Source: Vicinamibacteria bacterium (GTDB taxonomy: Bacteria; Acidobacteriota; Vicinamibacteria; Fen-336). From it: a DNA stretch of 64,000 nt. The position numbers and the translations under genes were made by a program. Shown here piece by piece: positions 1 to 9,006 of this stretch (position 1 is its first letter; the number at the start of each line of letters is the position of its first letter). The stretch lies in the NCBI GenBank assembly GCA_025994075.1, contig JAMQGV010000007.1:124001-188000 (forward strand), given 5' to 3'. The notes below the pieces were generated by a model. That model ran no database searches. It was not told the DNA's origin and worked only from the letters and a program-made list of their open reading frames with translations.

Positions 1-967
1 TGCCGCCGACGTCGAGACTGCTGTGGACCGTGCCCAGCCGCCGAGCTGTTTCGCTGGCCCAGGGGCTCTCGTCCACCGGATCGCCCGGAAAGGCCGCCGA
101 GAACGTCTGCAGCGGCCGCCCGGCGGCGGCCATGGCGTAGGCCGTCACGAGGCCGGAATCGAGTCCTCCCGATAGGAAGGCTCCGACCTCGACGTCGGCC
201 ACCATGTGCAGGCGCAGGCTCTCGCTCAGTCGTTGGTCCAGGGTTCGGGTCGCGGCCTCCTCGTCGAGGTCGCGCGAAGGCGGGATCGTCAGACTCCAGT
301 ACCGGTGGAGCCGCGAGGCACCGTCAGCCGCCACCACAAGAGCGGTTCCCGGCTCGAGTTGCCGCACCCCCGCCAGGAAGGTGTGGGGGCCTGGGGGCGT
401 CAGCAACGAGAGCTGGTCGAACAAGCTCGTCCAGTCGAGGCGACGCTCCACGCCTGGGAATGCAGCGAGCGCGTCGAGCGTGGAGGCGAACGAGATCCCG
501 GCACTGGACTCGTGCAGGAAGAGCGGCTTGATGCCGAACCGGTCCCGGGCCAGCAGCAGGCGGCGGCGCCGCGCGTCCCACAGCGCAAAGGCGAACATGC
601 CCCGCACGCCGCGCAGCATCGCGGCGGGGTCGTCGGCGTGCTCGTCGTAGAGCCGCAGCAGGACCTCGGAGTCCGAGTCGGAGCGGAACGCGTGGCGTCC
701 GCGCAGTGCGTCCCGGAGCTCGCGGTAGTTGTAGATCTCGCCGTTGAACACGAGCCGCAGTCGGCCGCCGTCGACGGCCATCGGCTGCGCCCCGCGTTCG
801 GAGAGGTCGATGATCGCGAGCCGCCGGTGCACGAGTCCCAGGCCGGGTTCGGAATGCGCGCCCTGACCGTCGGGGCCCCGCGCAGCGAGGCGCGAGGCGG
901 CCTGTGCCAGGACGGTGTCGTCCGGCAGGCGGCCTTCGAAAGAGAGGGTGCCGGCGATTCCGCACAT
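1..967 (-). CDS. asnB: Asparagine synthase (glutamine-hydrolysing), partial at left edge
   Basis: This is the N-terminal part of a class II glutamine amidotransferase/asparagine synthetase. It starts at the ATG at 967 and runs off the left edge after about 322 codons. The protein begins MCGIAG, so the processed N-terminal Cys (residue 2) is the glutaminase nucleophile, and family motifs RGPDG, HRRLAIIDLS and NGEIYNY follow. The synthetase domain has its ATP-binding PP-loop SGGLDSG at residues 266-272. In polysaccharide loci such enzymes usually amidate a sugar acid or peptide rather than feed asparagine to protein synthesis. A second, complete paralogue lies at 14624-16489. It is divergent from the glycosyltransferase at 1036. 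The C-terminus is not visible. Confidence 0.93.
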   Translation of the reverse strand, partial: MCGIAGTLSFEGRLPDDTVLAQAASRLAARGPDGQGAHSEPGLGLVHRRLAIIDLSERGAQPMAVDGGRLRLVFNGEIYNYRELRDALRGRHAFRSDSDSEVLLRLYDEHADDPAAMLRGVRGMFAFALWDARRRRLLLARDRFGIKPLFLHESSAGISFASTLDALAAFPGVERRLDWTSLFDQLSLLTPPGPHTFLAGVRQLEPGTALVVAADGASRLHRYWSLTIPPSRDLDEEAATRTLDQRLSESLRLHMVADVEVGAFLSGGLDSGLVTAYAMAAAGRPLQTFSAAFPGDPVDESPWASETARRLGTVHSSLDVGG

Positions 968-1035
968 CGTCGCCAAGTCTCGCCGAACTCAGGTGACACC
1001 GCACCCGGGCCGCGTCGGCGATACTTCACGCCCCG

Positions 1036-2277
1036 ATGGAGCCCAGAACGGAGCGTCCGCAGATCCTCCTCTACACGGCCCGGCTCGCCACGACCGGCGG
1101 CGGTCAGCACGCCCTCGCGCGCCTTGCGGTCGGGCTGAAGGAGCGCGGCTACCCGGTGCACGTGTTCACGGAACCGCCGTTCGACGCGGACCACCGATAC
1201 GTCCGGTGGCTCCGGCAGGCGGGGCTGGACGTCGATCTGCTGCCCGAGCACGATCCGGGCCCGCTGGCCCGCGCCGCGGGCGCCGCCCTACAATGGATGG
1301 GAGTGGTCCCGTGGGCCCTGGTCCGCGGCCGCGCGCTGCGCGCGTCTCGGGAGTCCCTCGCCGAGATCTTCAGCACCCTCCACGCGCGGCGCCGCTACCG
1401 GCGGATTCTCCGGGCCTTCACGCGAGCCGCAGACCCCCGACGCGCCATCCTGCACACTTGGGGGCCTTCTGCTCTCACGCCTGAACTGCTGGCCTGGGCT
1501 CGGGAGCGTCAAGTGCCGGTCCTGTACCACGAGATGGGAGAGGCCGACCCAGCCTACGTCAACACGTGGCGGCTGCACCGCACCGTCGAGACCGTGAGCG
1601 CTGCCGCTTGCGTCGTCTGCTGTTCGCCGACGATCGAACGAAACATCCGGGAGGTCTACGGCTACGAGGGCCCCGTCCACTCGATTCCGTTCCCCGTCGA
1701 TGACCCGCCGTCCGAGGTGCCTTCGCGTCCCCCGGGTGGCCCCGTGGTCTTCGGCGCCATCGGGCGCCTCGTGCCCCACAAGCGCCACTCGGAGCTGATT
1801 CGGGCCGTCAAGACCCTGCGCGAACAGGGGCTGGACGTGGAACTGCTGATCGCCGGCGACGGGCCCATTCGCGCCGAACTGGAGGGGCTGGTCGCCAGCC
1901 TCGGGCTGGCTTCCGCGGTCCGGTTCACCGGGGAGTTCGACAGCCTTGCGGCCGTGATGGCGGCGTTCGACGTGTTCGCGCTGACGTCCGCTTCCGAGTC
2001 GCAGTGCATGCCGATCACCGAGTCGATGGCCTACGGGAAGGCCGTGATCGCCTCCCGGTTCGGCGGGATGCCCGACTTCGTGACCGAGGGCGAGACGGGC
2101 CTGCTCGTGGAACTGGGGGACCATGAGGGGCTGGTCGCCGCCATGCGCCGCCTGGCCACGGACCGCGAGCTGCGGCACCGAATGGGTCGGAACGGGCGCG
2201 CGCGCTACCTCGATCGCTACACCGAAGGCCAGCTCTTCGCGCGATACGAGAGCATCTACTCCACGCTGCGACCTTGA
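1036..2277 (+). CDS. Glycosyltransferase family 4 (GT-B fold)
   Basis: This 413-residue protein looks like a retaining GT4-type glycosyltransferase. The N-terminus has the glycine-rich acceptor-side pattern ARLATTGGGQHALARLA. The C-terminal Rossmann half has FGAIGRLVPHKRHSELI (the GR...K nucleotide-diphosphate motif), IAGDGP, and the E-rich donor-binding stretch SASESQCMPITESMAYGKAVIAS. There is no signal peptide or clear membrane helix, so it should work on the cytoplasmic face on a lipid-linked glycan. Length and domain order are normal for the family. The sugar donor cannot be read from sequence. It opens the plus-strand polysaccharide run and lies 68 bp from the divergent asparagine synthetase. 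Confidence 0.88.
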   Translation: MEPRTERPQILLYTARLATTGGGQHALARLAVGLKERGYPVHVFTEPPFDADHRYVRWLRQAGLDVDLLPEHDPGPLARAAGAALQWMGVVPWALVRGRALRASRESLAEIFSTLHARRRYRRILRAFTRAADPRRAILHTWGPSALTPELLAWARERQVPVLYHEMGEADPAYVNTWRLHRTVETVSAAACVVCCSPTIERNIREVYGYEGPVHSIPFPVDDPPSEVPSRPPGGPVVFGAIGRLVPHKRHSELIRAVKTLREQGLDVELLIAGDGPIRAELEGLVASLGLASAVRFTGEFDSLAAVMAAFDVFALTSASESQCMPITESMAYGKAVIASRFGGMPDFVTEGETGLLVELGDHEGLVAAMRRLATDRELRHRMGRNGRARYLDRYTEGQLFARYESIYSTLRP

Positions 2278-2311
2278 CGCTCGGACGGGCACCCACTACG
2301 ATCCGGACATC

Positions 2312-2554
2312 ATGTCGCGCAAGACGTCGTTCGCCGTCCTGGTCGTCCTCCTCTGGCCCACGGGGGCGGCAGCCTACATCGACCCCGGTTCCGGGCTGCT
2401 CCTCGTCCAGGGGCTGATCTCGGCCGTGATCGGCGCCATCTTCGTCGCCCGTCGCAGCCTCCTCGACCTGTTCCACCGGGCGGCGCTGGCCCTCGGGGCC
2501 CGCAAGGAGGAGCCGAAGGCTTCCGACTCGCAGGACGACGCCGCTCCCCGTTGA
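2312..2554 (+). CDS. Small membrane protein with AYIDPGSG motif (copy A)
   Basis: This 80-residue protein starts MSRKTSFAVLVVLLWPTG and has a signal-like hydrophobic N-terminus ending at AAA. The motif AYIDPGSGLLLVQG follows, then one transmembrane helix (LISAVIGAIFVARR) and a short charged tail. I do not know a function. The same protein (copy B, 25557-25817) shares AYIDPGSGLLLVQG and SAVIGAIF and also precedes a methyltransferase. Its stop overlaps the TTG start of that methyltransferase in the sequence TTGA, so the two are probably made together. I infer it anchors or recruits the methyltransferase at the membrane. The start is the ATG at 2312; a longer reading frame upstream merely overlaps the glycosyltransferase. 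Confidence 0.8.
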   Translation: MSRKTSFAVLVVLLWPTGAAAYIDPGSGLLLVQGLISAVIGAIFVARRSLLDLFHRAALALGARKEEPKASDSQDDAAPR

Positions 2555-3960
2555 GCGCTCCGCTGCGGCGGTCGTTTCGCGATCCGGAGGGCACGCTCCA
2601 CGAGAGCGACGGCCGGATCCTGCGCGCGCTCTCGCCCGTTGCGGCCCCCGGTTTTCTCGAGCGGCTGCGGCATCCCAGGGTCGTTCGGCTGGTCGAGGCC
2701 GGCCGGTTGGTGTCCACCCGCGAGCTGGACCCCGCGGACGCCGACGCCTGCCGAGCCCGGCTCGGACTGGGCGCCGACTGGACGGTCGTCGAACACCCGA
2801 AGATCGAGGTTCCGACCTACCCCTACGAGTGGCCCGCCGAGATGCTCCACGCGGCCGGGCGCCTCACTCTCGACATCGCGGACGACCTGCTCGAGGCCGG
2901 GCTGGGGCTCAAGGACGCCACGCCCTACAACGTGCTGTTCCAGGGCGGCCGTCCGGTGTTCGTCGACGTTGCCTCCATCGAGGTCCGCCACCCCGGCGAC
3001 TCCAGGTGGCTGCCGTACGCCCAGTTCCTGCGCACGTTCGTGCTGCCACTCCTGGCCCACGGCCGCTTCGGCGTGCCCATCTCCCAGGTGTTTCTGGCGC
3101 ACCGGGACGGCCTCGAGCCCGAGTCGGTCTATGGCTTTTCGAGCTGGGCCCAGCGCCTCTCGCCGGCCTTCTTCACGGCTGTCACGCTGCCGACCTGGCT
3201 CGGGTCGCGGGCTGCGCAGTCGGCGCCGCCACCGCGCCGAGTGGACCCGGACCCGGAGCGCGCCCGGTTCGTGCTGCGCTCGCTCCTCGCCCGCCTGCGC
3301 CGCCAGCTCGACGCCGCGATTCCGAAAGCCGCCCGCTCCGCCTGGTCCGACTACCTCGACACGTTCACCTACTCCGACAAGGATTTCGAGCGCAAGGAAG
3401 CGTTCGTCCGCAAGGCCCTCGAGGCCTCTCCTCCCCGCCGGGTTCTCGACGTGGGCTGCAACACGGGCCACTTCTCGGCGCTGGCCGCGGAGCGCGGGGC
3501 CGAGGTCGTGGCCATCGACTACGACGCCGTGTCCGTTGGCCACGTGTGGCGGCGGGCCGAGGCGCTCCAGAAGCCTATCCTGCCGATCGTGGCCAACCTG
3601 GCGCGCCCGAGCCCGGGGCTCGGGTGGCGCTGCGGTGAGCAGCTTCCCCTGCTCACACGGCTCGCCGGCCGGGCCGATCTGGTCCTGATGCTCGCCGTGC
3701 TCCATCACCTGGTGGTCACCGAGCGGGTGCCGCTCGACGACATCCTGGCTCTCGCCTCGGAGCTGACCCGCGACCGTGTCCTGATCGAGTACGTGCCGCC
3801 GTCCGACCCGATGTTCCGCACCATTGCCCGTGGCCGCGACGAGCTGCATGCGCACTTCACGGTGGAACACTTCGAGAACGCGTGTCGAAGACGCTTCACG
3901 ATCCTGGAGGCGGATACGCTCGAGAGCGGCCGGGTTCTCTACCTGCTTCGTCGGGCCTGA
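2551..3960 (+). CDS. Kinase-like domain plus class I SAM methyltransferase (copy A)
   Basis: This 469-residue protein has two halves. The C-terminal half is a class I SAM-dependent methyltransferase: DVGCNTGHFSAL at residues 300-311 is the SAM-binding motif I and VAIDYD is the acidic motif II. The N-terminal half carries LKDATPYNVLF (D122, N127) followed by VFVDVAS (D139). That spacing matches the catalytic loop and metal-binding Asp of protein-kinase-like folds, although the usual sequence around them is absent. It starts with TTG overlapping the stop of the small AYIDPGSG gene. A close paralogue lies at 24121-25560. The surrounding glycan genes suggest it modifies a surface polysaccharide or its lipid carrier. 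The methyltransferase call is firm and the kinase-like call is inference. Confidence 0.82.
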   Translation: MSAPLRRSFRDPEGTLHESDGRILRALSPVAAPGFLERLRHPRVVRLVEAGRLVSTRELDPADADACRARLGLGADWTVVEHPKIEVPTYPYEWPAEMLHAAGRLTLDIADDLLEAGLGLKDATPYNVLFQGGRPVFVDVASIEVRHPGDSRWLPYAQFLRTFVLPLLAHGRFGVPISQVFLAHRDGLEPESVYGFSSWAQRLSPAFFTAVTLPTWLGSRAAQSAPPPRRVDPDPERARFVLRSLLARLRRQLDAAIPKAARSAWSDYLDTFTYSDKDFERKEAFVRKALEASPPRRVLDVGCNTGHFSALAAERGAEVVAIDYDAVSVGHVWRRAEALQKPILPIVANLARPSPGLGWRCGEQLPLLTRLAGRADLVLMLAVLHHLVVTERVPLDDILALASELTRDRVLIEYVPPSDPMFRTIARGRDELHAHFTVEHFENACRRRFTILEADTLESGRVLYLLRRA

Positions 3961-3963
3961 CCC

Positions 3964-5484
3964 ATGACGCGCTCGCCGGGGCGGGACGCAGCAGTCGCCC
4001 TGTCACTGGCCAACCTGCTCTGGCTTCCGGTGTGGTCGGACGGCGTCTACGCACTGGCCCGGCCGCGGAACCTCTATTTCTTCGCGACCTCTCCCGAGCC
4101 GGCCCGCGCGCTGCTCAGCATCCTGTTCGTGCTGTCCCTGGCGGCGGTGCTCTACCACCTCGGCACTCGATTCGGGGGGAGAGCGCCCTCCAGGATCGCG
4201 TTCGTCGCGTCCGTGGGCTACGCGGCCAACGCGATTCGCCTCGAGGCCCCGCTCGCGGGCTGGCACTCGACGGCGCTGCTCGGGTTGCTGGGCATCGTGG
4301 TACTTGCCGGGGCTGCTGGCAGCCGATGGCGCTCGAGGCTCTCCGTCGTGGCCTATGGCGCGCTGCTCTGCTTGTCGCCATTCTCCATCGTCACCCTCAC
4401 GGAGGCCGGCAGCATCTGGCTGCGCCTGAGGTCCGCGAGCGCGAACGCCGCGGTGCTGCAGCCCGTGGCGCGCGCCACGCCCGAGAGAAGACTCGTGGTG
4501 CTCGTGGTCGACGAGTTCGACTACGAGACCGCCTTCGAGAAGCGACCCCCCGATCTGAATCTCCCCGCGTTCGATCGCTTGCGGAACGAAAGCTGGTGGG
4601 CCACGAGAGCGTTCCCCACGACCAACGCGACGATCACCTCCGTGCCCTCGATGCTGTCGGGAAAGCTCGTCAGCCCGACCTGGGGAATCGTGAGCCCCCA
4701 CGATCTGGAGTTGGAAATCGCCGGGACGCGCCAGCGGTGGAGCGAATTGCCGTCGATCTTTCATGTGGCACGCGAGATGGGCCTGGGCACGGCCGTGATC
4801 GGTTGGTACCACCCTTACTGCCGGGTGTTCGGTTCGGTGCTCGATCGGTGCGCCTCCTTCGACTATCGACCCGACCCCGAACCAGCCTTCATCCCGCTGG
4901 TCTTCGGTCAACTGCTGCTGAACGCGACGCCGGGCTCAAGGCACCTTGGGGTGGCCGCGGCGGAGGGTCAGCCTCGCTGGCTCCGGTTCGAGCTCAGGAA
5001 GCAGCAGTACGAGCGCATGCTCTCCGAACTCACCCGCACGATCCAGGGTGACAGCCAGGTGGGGCTCGTGTATGCCCACCTTCCGATTCCCCACGACCCC
5101 TACATCTTCGACCGCGCCACCCGTTCCTACTCCAGCCGGGGCGACTACCTCGGGAACCTCGCGCTCTCCGACAACGCGCTGGAATCCGTCCTGGAAAGCG
5201 TGGCCCGGGCCAGCGTGCCGACGGCGCTCCTGGTGACCTCAGATCACTCCAACCGCTTTGACTCGGCCGGTGCACTGCTCAAGGATGCCGCGCGCGCCCG
5301 CACCGACCAGCCTTCTTACAGGGTCCCGCTCGCGTTGCGATTCGAAGCGTCGCGAAGCTGTGCCTACGTTCACGAGGGTCTGACCCGTGGTGCAAGCGTC
5401 TTCGACGTCACGCGAGCCTACTTGTCCGGCCAGCTTGCGACCTGCGCGGACGTCTCCAGCGTCATCGACGGGGGGCGATCGTGA
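3964..5484 (+). CDS. Membrane sulfatase/phosphoethanolamine transferase-like protein
   Basis: This is a 506-residue protein. About five hydrophobic N-terminal segments (to around residue 160) precede a periplasmic alkaline-phosphatase-superfamily domain. That domain begins RLVVLVVDEFDYETAF, continues with TTNATITSVPSMLSG (the Thr/Ser-rich segment where these enzymes carry the nucleophile) and ends with HLPIPHDPYIFD and TSDHSNRFD, which resemble the metal-binding motifs. Such enzymes hydrolyse sulfate or phosphate esters or transfer phosphoglycerol/phosphoethanolamine to glycans. It sits 3 bp after the methyltransferase, and its stop overlaps the next gene (GTGA). The exact substrate is unknown. 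Confidence 0.75.
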   Translation: MTRSPGRDAAVALSLANLLWLPVWSDGVYALARPRNLYFFATSPEPARALLSILFVLSLAAVLYHLGTRFGGRAPSRIAFVASVGYAANAIRLEAPLAGWHSTALLGLLGIVVLAGAAGSRWRSRLSVVAYGALLCLSPFSIVTLTEAGSIWLRLRSASANAAVLQPVARATPERRLVVLVVDEFDYETAFEKRPPDLNLPAFDRLRNESWWATRAFPTTNATITSVPSMLSGKLVSPTWGIVSPHDLELEIAGTRQRWSELPSIFHVAREMGLGTAVIGWYHPYCRVFGSVLDRCASFDYRPDPEPAFIPLVFGQLLLNATPGSRHLGVAAAEGQPRWLRFELRKQQYERMLSELTRTIQGDSQVGLVYAHLPIPHDPYIFDRATRSYSSRGDYLGNLALSDNALESVLESVARASVPTALLVTSDHSNRFDSAGALLKDAARARTDQPSYRVPLALRFEASRSCAYVHEGLTRGASVFDVTRAYLSGQLATCADVSSVIDGGRS

Positions 5485-6740
5485 ACCGTGACTCTCTTCC
5501 TCGAGGTGGACAGGATCACGCCATGACGACTAGCGGTCCTTCGAGCTTCACGGTCGTGATTCCGGCGCTGAACGAAGAGGGCGCGATTGGCTCGACGATC
5601 GAGCGCACGCTGCGAGCGGCCGAGTCGATCCGCCAGCGGACTCCGATCGAGACGGTGAACGTCGTCGTCGTCAGTGACGGGTCGACGGATCGGACCGTGG
5701 AGATCGCGCGCGGCTTCGCGGGCATCCGAGTCGTCGTGTTCGAGAAGAACCGGGGCTACGGGGCAGCCATCAAGGCCGGCTGGGACGAGGTCCCGGCCGA
5801 CCTCCTCGGGTTCCTCGACGCGGACGGCACGTGCGACCCGGAGTTCTTCGTCCCGATGATCCTCTCGATCGTCGAGCAGGGCAACGATCTCGTGCTGGGC
5901 GGGCGGATGGGCCGGGACTCCCAGATGCCCATGATTCGCACGGTCGGCAACACGCTCTTCGCGCTGCTGCTGGGCTACCTCTCGAGGAAGCGCGTTCGCG
6001 ACACGGCCAGCGGCATGCGCGTCGTCCGCCGATCGGCCCTGCCCCACCTGCTTCCGCTCCCGGATGGCCTCCACTTCACGCCCGCGATGAGCGCTCGCGC
6101 CCTCATGGACGACCAGGTGCGGATCGCAGAGCTCGACATGCCCTATGCCGAGCGCGTGGGGCGCTCCAAGTTGCGCGTGATCCGCGACGGGTTCCGCTTC
6201 CTCGGCGTCATCCTGGGGGCGGCCGCCTACGTGCGGATCTCGCGGCTCACGCTGCCGCTCATCGGGGCCATGGGCCTCGTCAGCCTGCTTCTGGTGCTCG
6301 CCCCCGCGGATCTCTATCTGGCGCAGCGGCGGCTCGAGGAGTGGATGTTCTACCGCCTTGCGCTGTCCGGCATGCTGGCCACGATGGCCGTGAGCATCCT
6401 GTGCGGGACGATCGTCACCGAGCACGTCTCGGCGCTGGCGCTGATGCGTTACGAGGGCTTCGACCCCAAGACGCGCGGCCTCTGGCGCTACGAGTTTCTC
6501 AAGACGCTGCTCTGGGTGACGCTCGCGGCCGGACTGATCGGGCTCGGCCTCAACTGGTCCGGGTTCCGGGAGTACTTCGCCACGGGCCAGGTCCACCTGC
6601 ACTGGTCTCGCGTGCTGCTGGGGGCGCTGGCGGGCATCAACTTCACGACCGTCGCGGTGACCCTCGCCATGCTCAAGGTGATCCGCGCGATGCACGAGCG
6701 CCAGCCGTTCATCAGCGGGTCGCTCGCCCGCAAGCCGTAG
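5481..6740 (+). CDS. Glycosyltransferase family 2 with membrane C-terminus
   Basis: This 419-residue protein is DPM1/DPG-synthase-like. The cytoplasmic GT-A domain has VVIPALNEEGAIG, VVSDGSTDRT, NRGYGAAIKAG and FLDADGTCDPEFF (DxD metal-binding motif). About five transmembrane helices follow from around residue 245. This layout is typical of polyprenyl-phosphate sugar synthases that feed membrane GT-C enzymes. The GT-C-like gene directly downstream would be a natural partner. The start taken is the GTG at 5481, which overlaps the previous stop; an ATG at 5523 gives a shorter protein that fits the family start equally well. Confidence 0.85.
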   Translation: MNRDSLPRGGQDHAMTTSGPSSFTVVIPALNEEGAIGSTIERTLRAAESIRQRTPIETVNVVVVSDGSTDRTVEIARGFAGIRVVVFEKNRGYGAAIKAGWDEVPADLLGFLDADGTCDPEFFVPMILSIVEQGNDLVLGGRMGRDSQMPMIRTVGNTLFALLLGYLSRKRVRDTASGMRVVRRSALPHLLPLPDGLHFTPAMSARALMDDQVRIAELDMPYAERVGRSKLRVIRDGFRFLGVILGAAAYVRISRLTLPLIGAMGLVSLLLVLAPADLYLAQRRLEEWMFYRLALSGMLATMAVSILCGTIVTEHVSALALMRYEGFDPKTRGLWRYEFLKTLLWVTLAAGLIGLGLNWSGFREYFATGQVHLHWSRVLLGALAGINFTTVAVTLAMLKVIRAMHERQPFISGSLARKP

Positions 6741-6745
6741 GGCCC

Positions 6746-8038
6746 GTGGACAGCGGCGGGCGCTTCTGGCGCCTGGTCGTGGCGGCAGCGGCGGCAGGCG
6801 TGCTGCTGCGCCTCCTTCTCGTCATTTCGGCGGCCGGCGACGTCGAGCGCCACACAAGCCCGGATTCCCTCGCGTACGAGGGGTTGGGCAGGAGTCTGGC
6901 AGCCGGCAAGGGGTTCTCGCTTGGGGGCTCCCCGAGCTACGAGCGGGTGCCCGGGTATCCCCTGCTGCTGGCCGCCGGGCGCTGGTCCTTCGGTGACCGC
7001 GGCAATCTCGCAGTGCTGGCCGCGCAGGCTCTGGCCGTGGTGCCGACGATTCTGCTGCTCGTCTGGGCCCTCCAGGGCCGGAGCAGTCGTCCCGGGCTGG
7101 TGATCGCCGCGTTGGTACTTGCTCTCGATCCGGCAGCCGTGGGCAACAGTTCCATGCTCCTGTCCGACTCCTGGATCGTCCTGTTCGCCGCGGCCTTCCT
7201 CGGCGCCTCCTTGCGGGCGCTCGATGCGGGTTCCATTCGGTGGTCCGTGCTGGCCGGCCTGGCCTCCGGCGTCGGGACCTACTTTCATCCAGGGGCCACT
7301 TATCTCTGGTTCATCCCCTTCGTCCTGCATCTGGGCGCGGGTGTGCGGACGCCCGCGCGTCGCGCCGTGCTCGCGATGGCCGTCCTGGCCGCGCATCTCG
7401 TGGTGCTGGCGCCCTGGGTCGCCCGCAACGCATGGCTCTTCGACGACCCTTCACTGGCCGCCGTGAGCCGCAAGAGCATCGTCCTGAAGGCGGCCATCAT
7501 CGAGGCTTACGCCAGCGGCGGTGTGCCCCTTCTTGGGCTGCTCTCCGGGTCGCCTAGCGATGCCGAGATGCTGGCGGAGTACCGACAACGCTTCCCGGAC
7601 CGGGTCGGCAGCGGTCCGGGAGCGGTGGCGCGAGCCGCCTTCCGGCACCCCGGGGACACGGCGGTGCTGGTCACTGCGTCGGCCGCTTTCCTGCTCCTGG
7701 ATCCCGGACACGTCGCTGTTCTCAAGCCGCTGGGCCTGCCGCTCGGGAGCGGACTGCTCTCGACGGGTCTCCACCTGTCGCCACCTCTGGGGATCACTGC
7801 TCTCGCGACGGCATGGATTCTCGTCCTGTGGATCGCCGTGGGGCTTGGCGCCCGCCGGCTCTGGGCACTAGACCGCCGTGCGGCCCTGCTGTGCGTGGCG
7901 ACGTCTGCCTACTTCGTCGCGGCCTTCTCCATCGGAGCGCTGACGACCGGTTGTCGATACCGCCTCGCGATGCTGCCGTTTCTTGCCTTCCTCGCGGCCT
8001 TTGCCGCAACGCGAGAGGGGAGCGGACCTGCGAAGTGA
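6746..8038 (+). CDS. ArnT/PMT-like membrane glycosyltransferase (GT-C)
   Basis: This is a 430-residue polytopic protein with roughly ten hydrophobic segments. The first periplasmic loop reads SAAGDVERHTSPDSLAYEG, with the acidic residues expected of GT-C enzymes using polyprenyl-phosphate sugars, followed by RVPGYPLLLAA. The distribution of helices and WVARNAWLF resemble family 39/83 members. It probably transfers a sugar from a lipid phosphate donor to a glycan or lipid outside the inner membrane. The GTG at 6746 is chosen because it starts 5 bp after the preceding stop; the frame extends far upstream only as a shadow of the previous gene. The stop overlaps the next start (GTGA). Confidence 0.78.
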   Translation: MDSGGRFWRLVVAAAAAGVLLRLLLVISAAGDVERHTSPDSLAYEGLGRSLAAGKGFSLGGSPSYERVPGYPLLLAAGRWSFGDRGNLAVLAAQALAVVPTILLLVWALQGRSSRPGLVIAALVLALDPAAVGNSSMLLSDSWIVLFAAAFLGASLRALDAGSIRWSVLAGLASGVGTYFHPGATYLWFIPFVLHLGAGVRTPARRAVLAMAVLAAHLVVLAPWVARNAWLFDDPSLAAVSRKSIVLKAAIIEAYASGGVPLLGLLSGSPSDAEMLAEYRQRFPDRVGSGPGAVARAAFRHPGDTAVLVTASAAFLLLDPGHVAVLKPLGLPLGSGLLSTGLHLSPPLGITALATAWILVLWIAVGLGARRLWALDRRAALLCVATSAYFVAAFSIGALTTGCRYRLAMLPFLAFLAAFAATREGSGPAK

Positions 8039-9006
8039 GCGGGACCCGGCCCGAACTACGAGATGGCGTGACGGTGGCGATCCCGGCTCGTGACGAAGCG
8101 CGAACCCTCGGGGCGCTGGTGGACGCTCTCTTGCGCCAGTCGCGGCCACCGGACGAGATCGTCGTCTGTGACGCAGGCTCTCGCGACGAGACCACCGGGG
8201 TCGCCCGTGCGCTCGCTCCGCGAGTCGTGCTGGTCGACGGAGGGCCAGCCTATCCAGGGCGGGCCCGCAACCTTGCTGTCCGTGCTGCGACTCGGCCCTG
8301 GGTGGCGTTCGTGGACGCCGGCTGCGTGCCGGCTCCCGACTGGCTGGAGAAGTTGATTGCCGCCCGGGACGCGCAGCCCGGCGCCGACGTGGTCTACGGC
8401 GACTACGATCCGCTCGTGGACGGGGAGTGGGAAGCCGCGCAGGCCCTGGTGCTCCTGTCGCCTCGCGATCCCGGCACGGGCTGTCGGCCGCCGTCCACGG
8501 CCAGCATGCTGATCCGCCGCGACCTCTTCCTCGAGTTAGGCGGCTTTCCGGAGCACCTCCGCGCGGCCGAGGACCTGTCCTTCTTCGAGGCCCTCGAACG
8601 GCGGGCGGTGTTGGCAGTTCGCGCGCCGACGGCGCGCGTGCGATGGAGCGTCTCGTCCTCGCCTGGCGCCTTCCTTCGCCGGCTCAGGGTGTACTCGGGC
8701 CACCACGCGACAGCGGGCCTGGCGCGCACCTGGCACCACCGCGTGATCGCCATGGATCTCGCGGCGGTCGCCGTGCTGCTTCTCGGGCTGTGGTGGCCCC
8801 TGGCGTGGGGGGCGCTCGCCGCCGCGTTTGCGGCTCGCCTCCTGCGGACCGTGCTGGCGCGCCGGCCCAGTGCACCCTCCGAGGCGCGCGCGCTCACGCC
8901 CGCGCGACTCGCCCGCGCCGCGGTGTTGCTGGTCCTGGCCGACGCCGCCTGCCTTGCGGGCTACACGGACTTCCTGCTCGGCCGTGTCCGGAGCGATCCG
9001 CGATGA
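8035..9006 (+). CDS. Glycosyltransferase family 2
   Basis: This 323-residue protein has a GT-A fold: VAIPARDEARTLG, VCDAGSRDET, RNLAVRAATRPWVAFVDAG (a variant DxG in place of DxD) and AEDLSFFEAL. The C-terminus carries two or three hydrophobic stretches (MDLAAVAVLLLGLWW onward), so it is probably membrane-attached. It starts with GTG overlapping the previous stop and ends in an ATGA overlap with the next gene. The acceptor and sugar are not readable from sequence. Confidence 0.83.
   Translation: MSGTRPELRDGVTVAIPARDEARTLGALVDALLRQSRPPDEIVVCDAGSRDETTGVARALAPRVVLVDGGPAYPGRARNLAVRAATRPWVAFVDAGCVPAPDWLEKLIAARDAQPGADVVYGDYDPLVDGEWEAAQALVLLSPRDPGTGCRPPSTASMLIRRDLFLELGGFPEHLRAAEDLSFFEALERRAVLAVRAPTARVRWSVSSSPGAFLRRLRVYSGHHATAGLARTWHHRVIAMDLAAVAVLLLGLWWPLAWGALAAAFAARLLRTVLARRPSAPSEARALTPARLARAAVLLVLADAACLAGYTDFLLGRVRSDPR

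Noticed and set aside
991..1025. Sigma-70 promoter between asnB and the first glycosyltransferase (GTGACA ... GATACT)
   Set aside because: The spacing is about 21 bases, outside the normal range.
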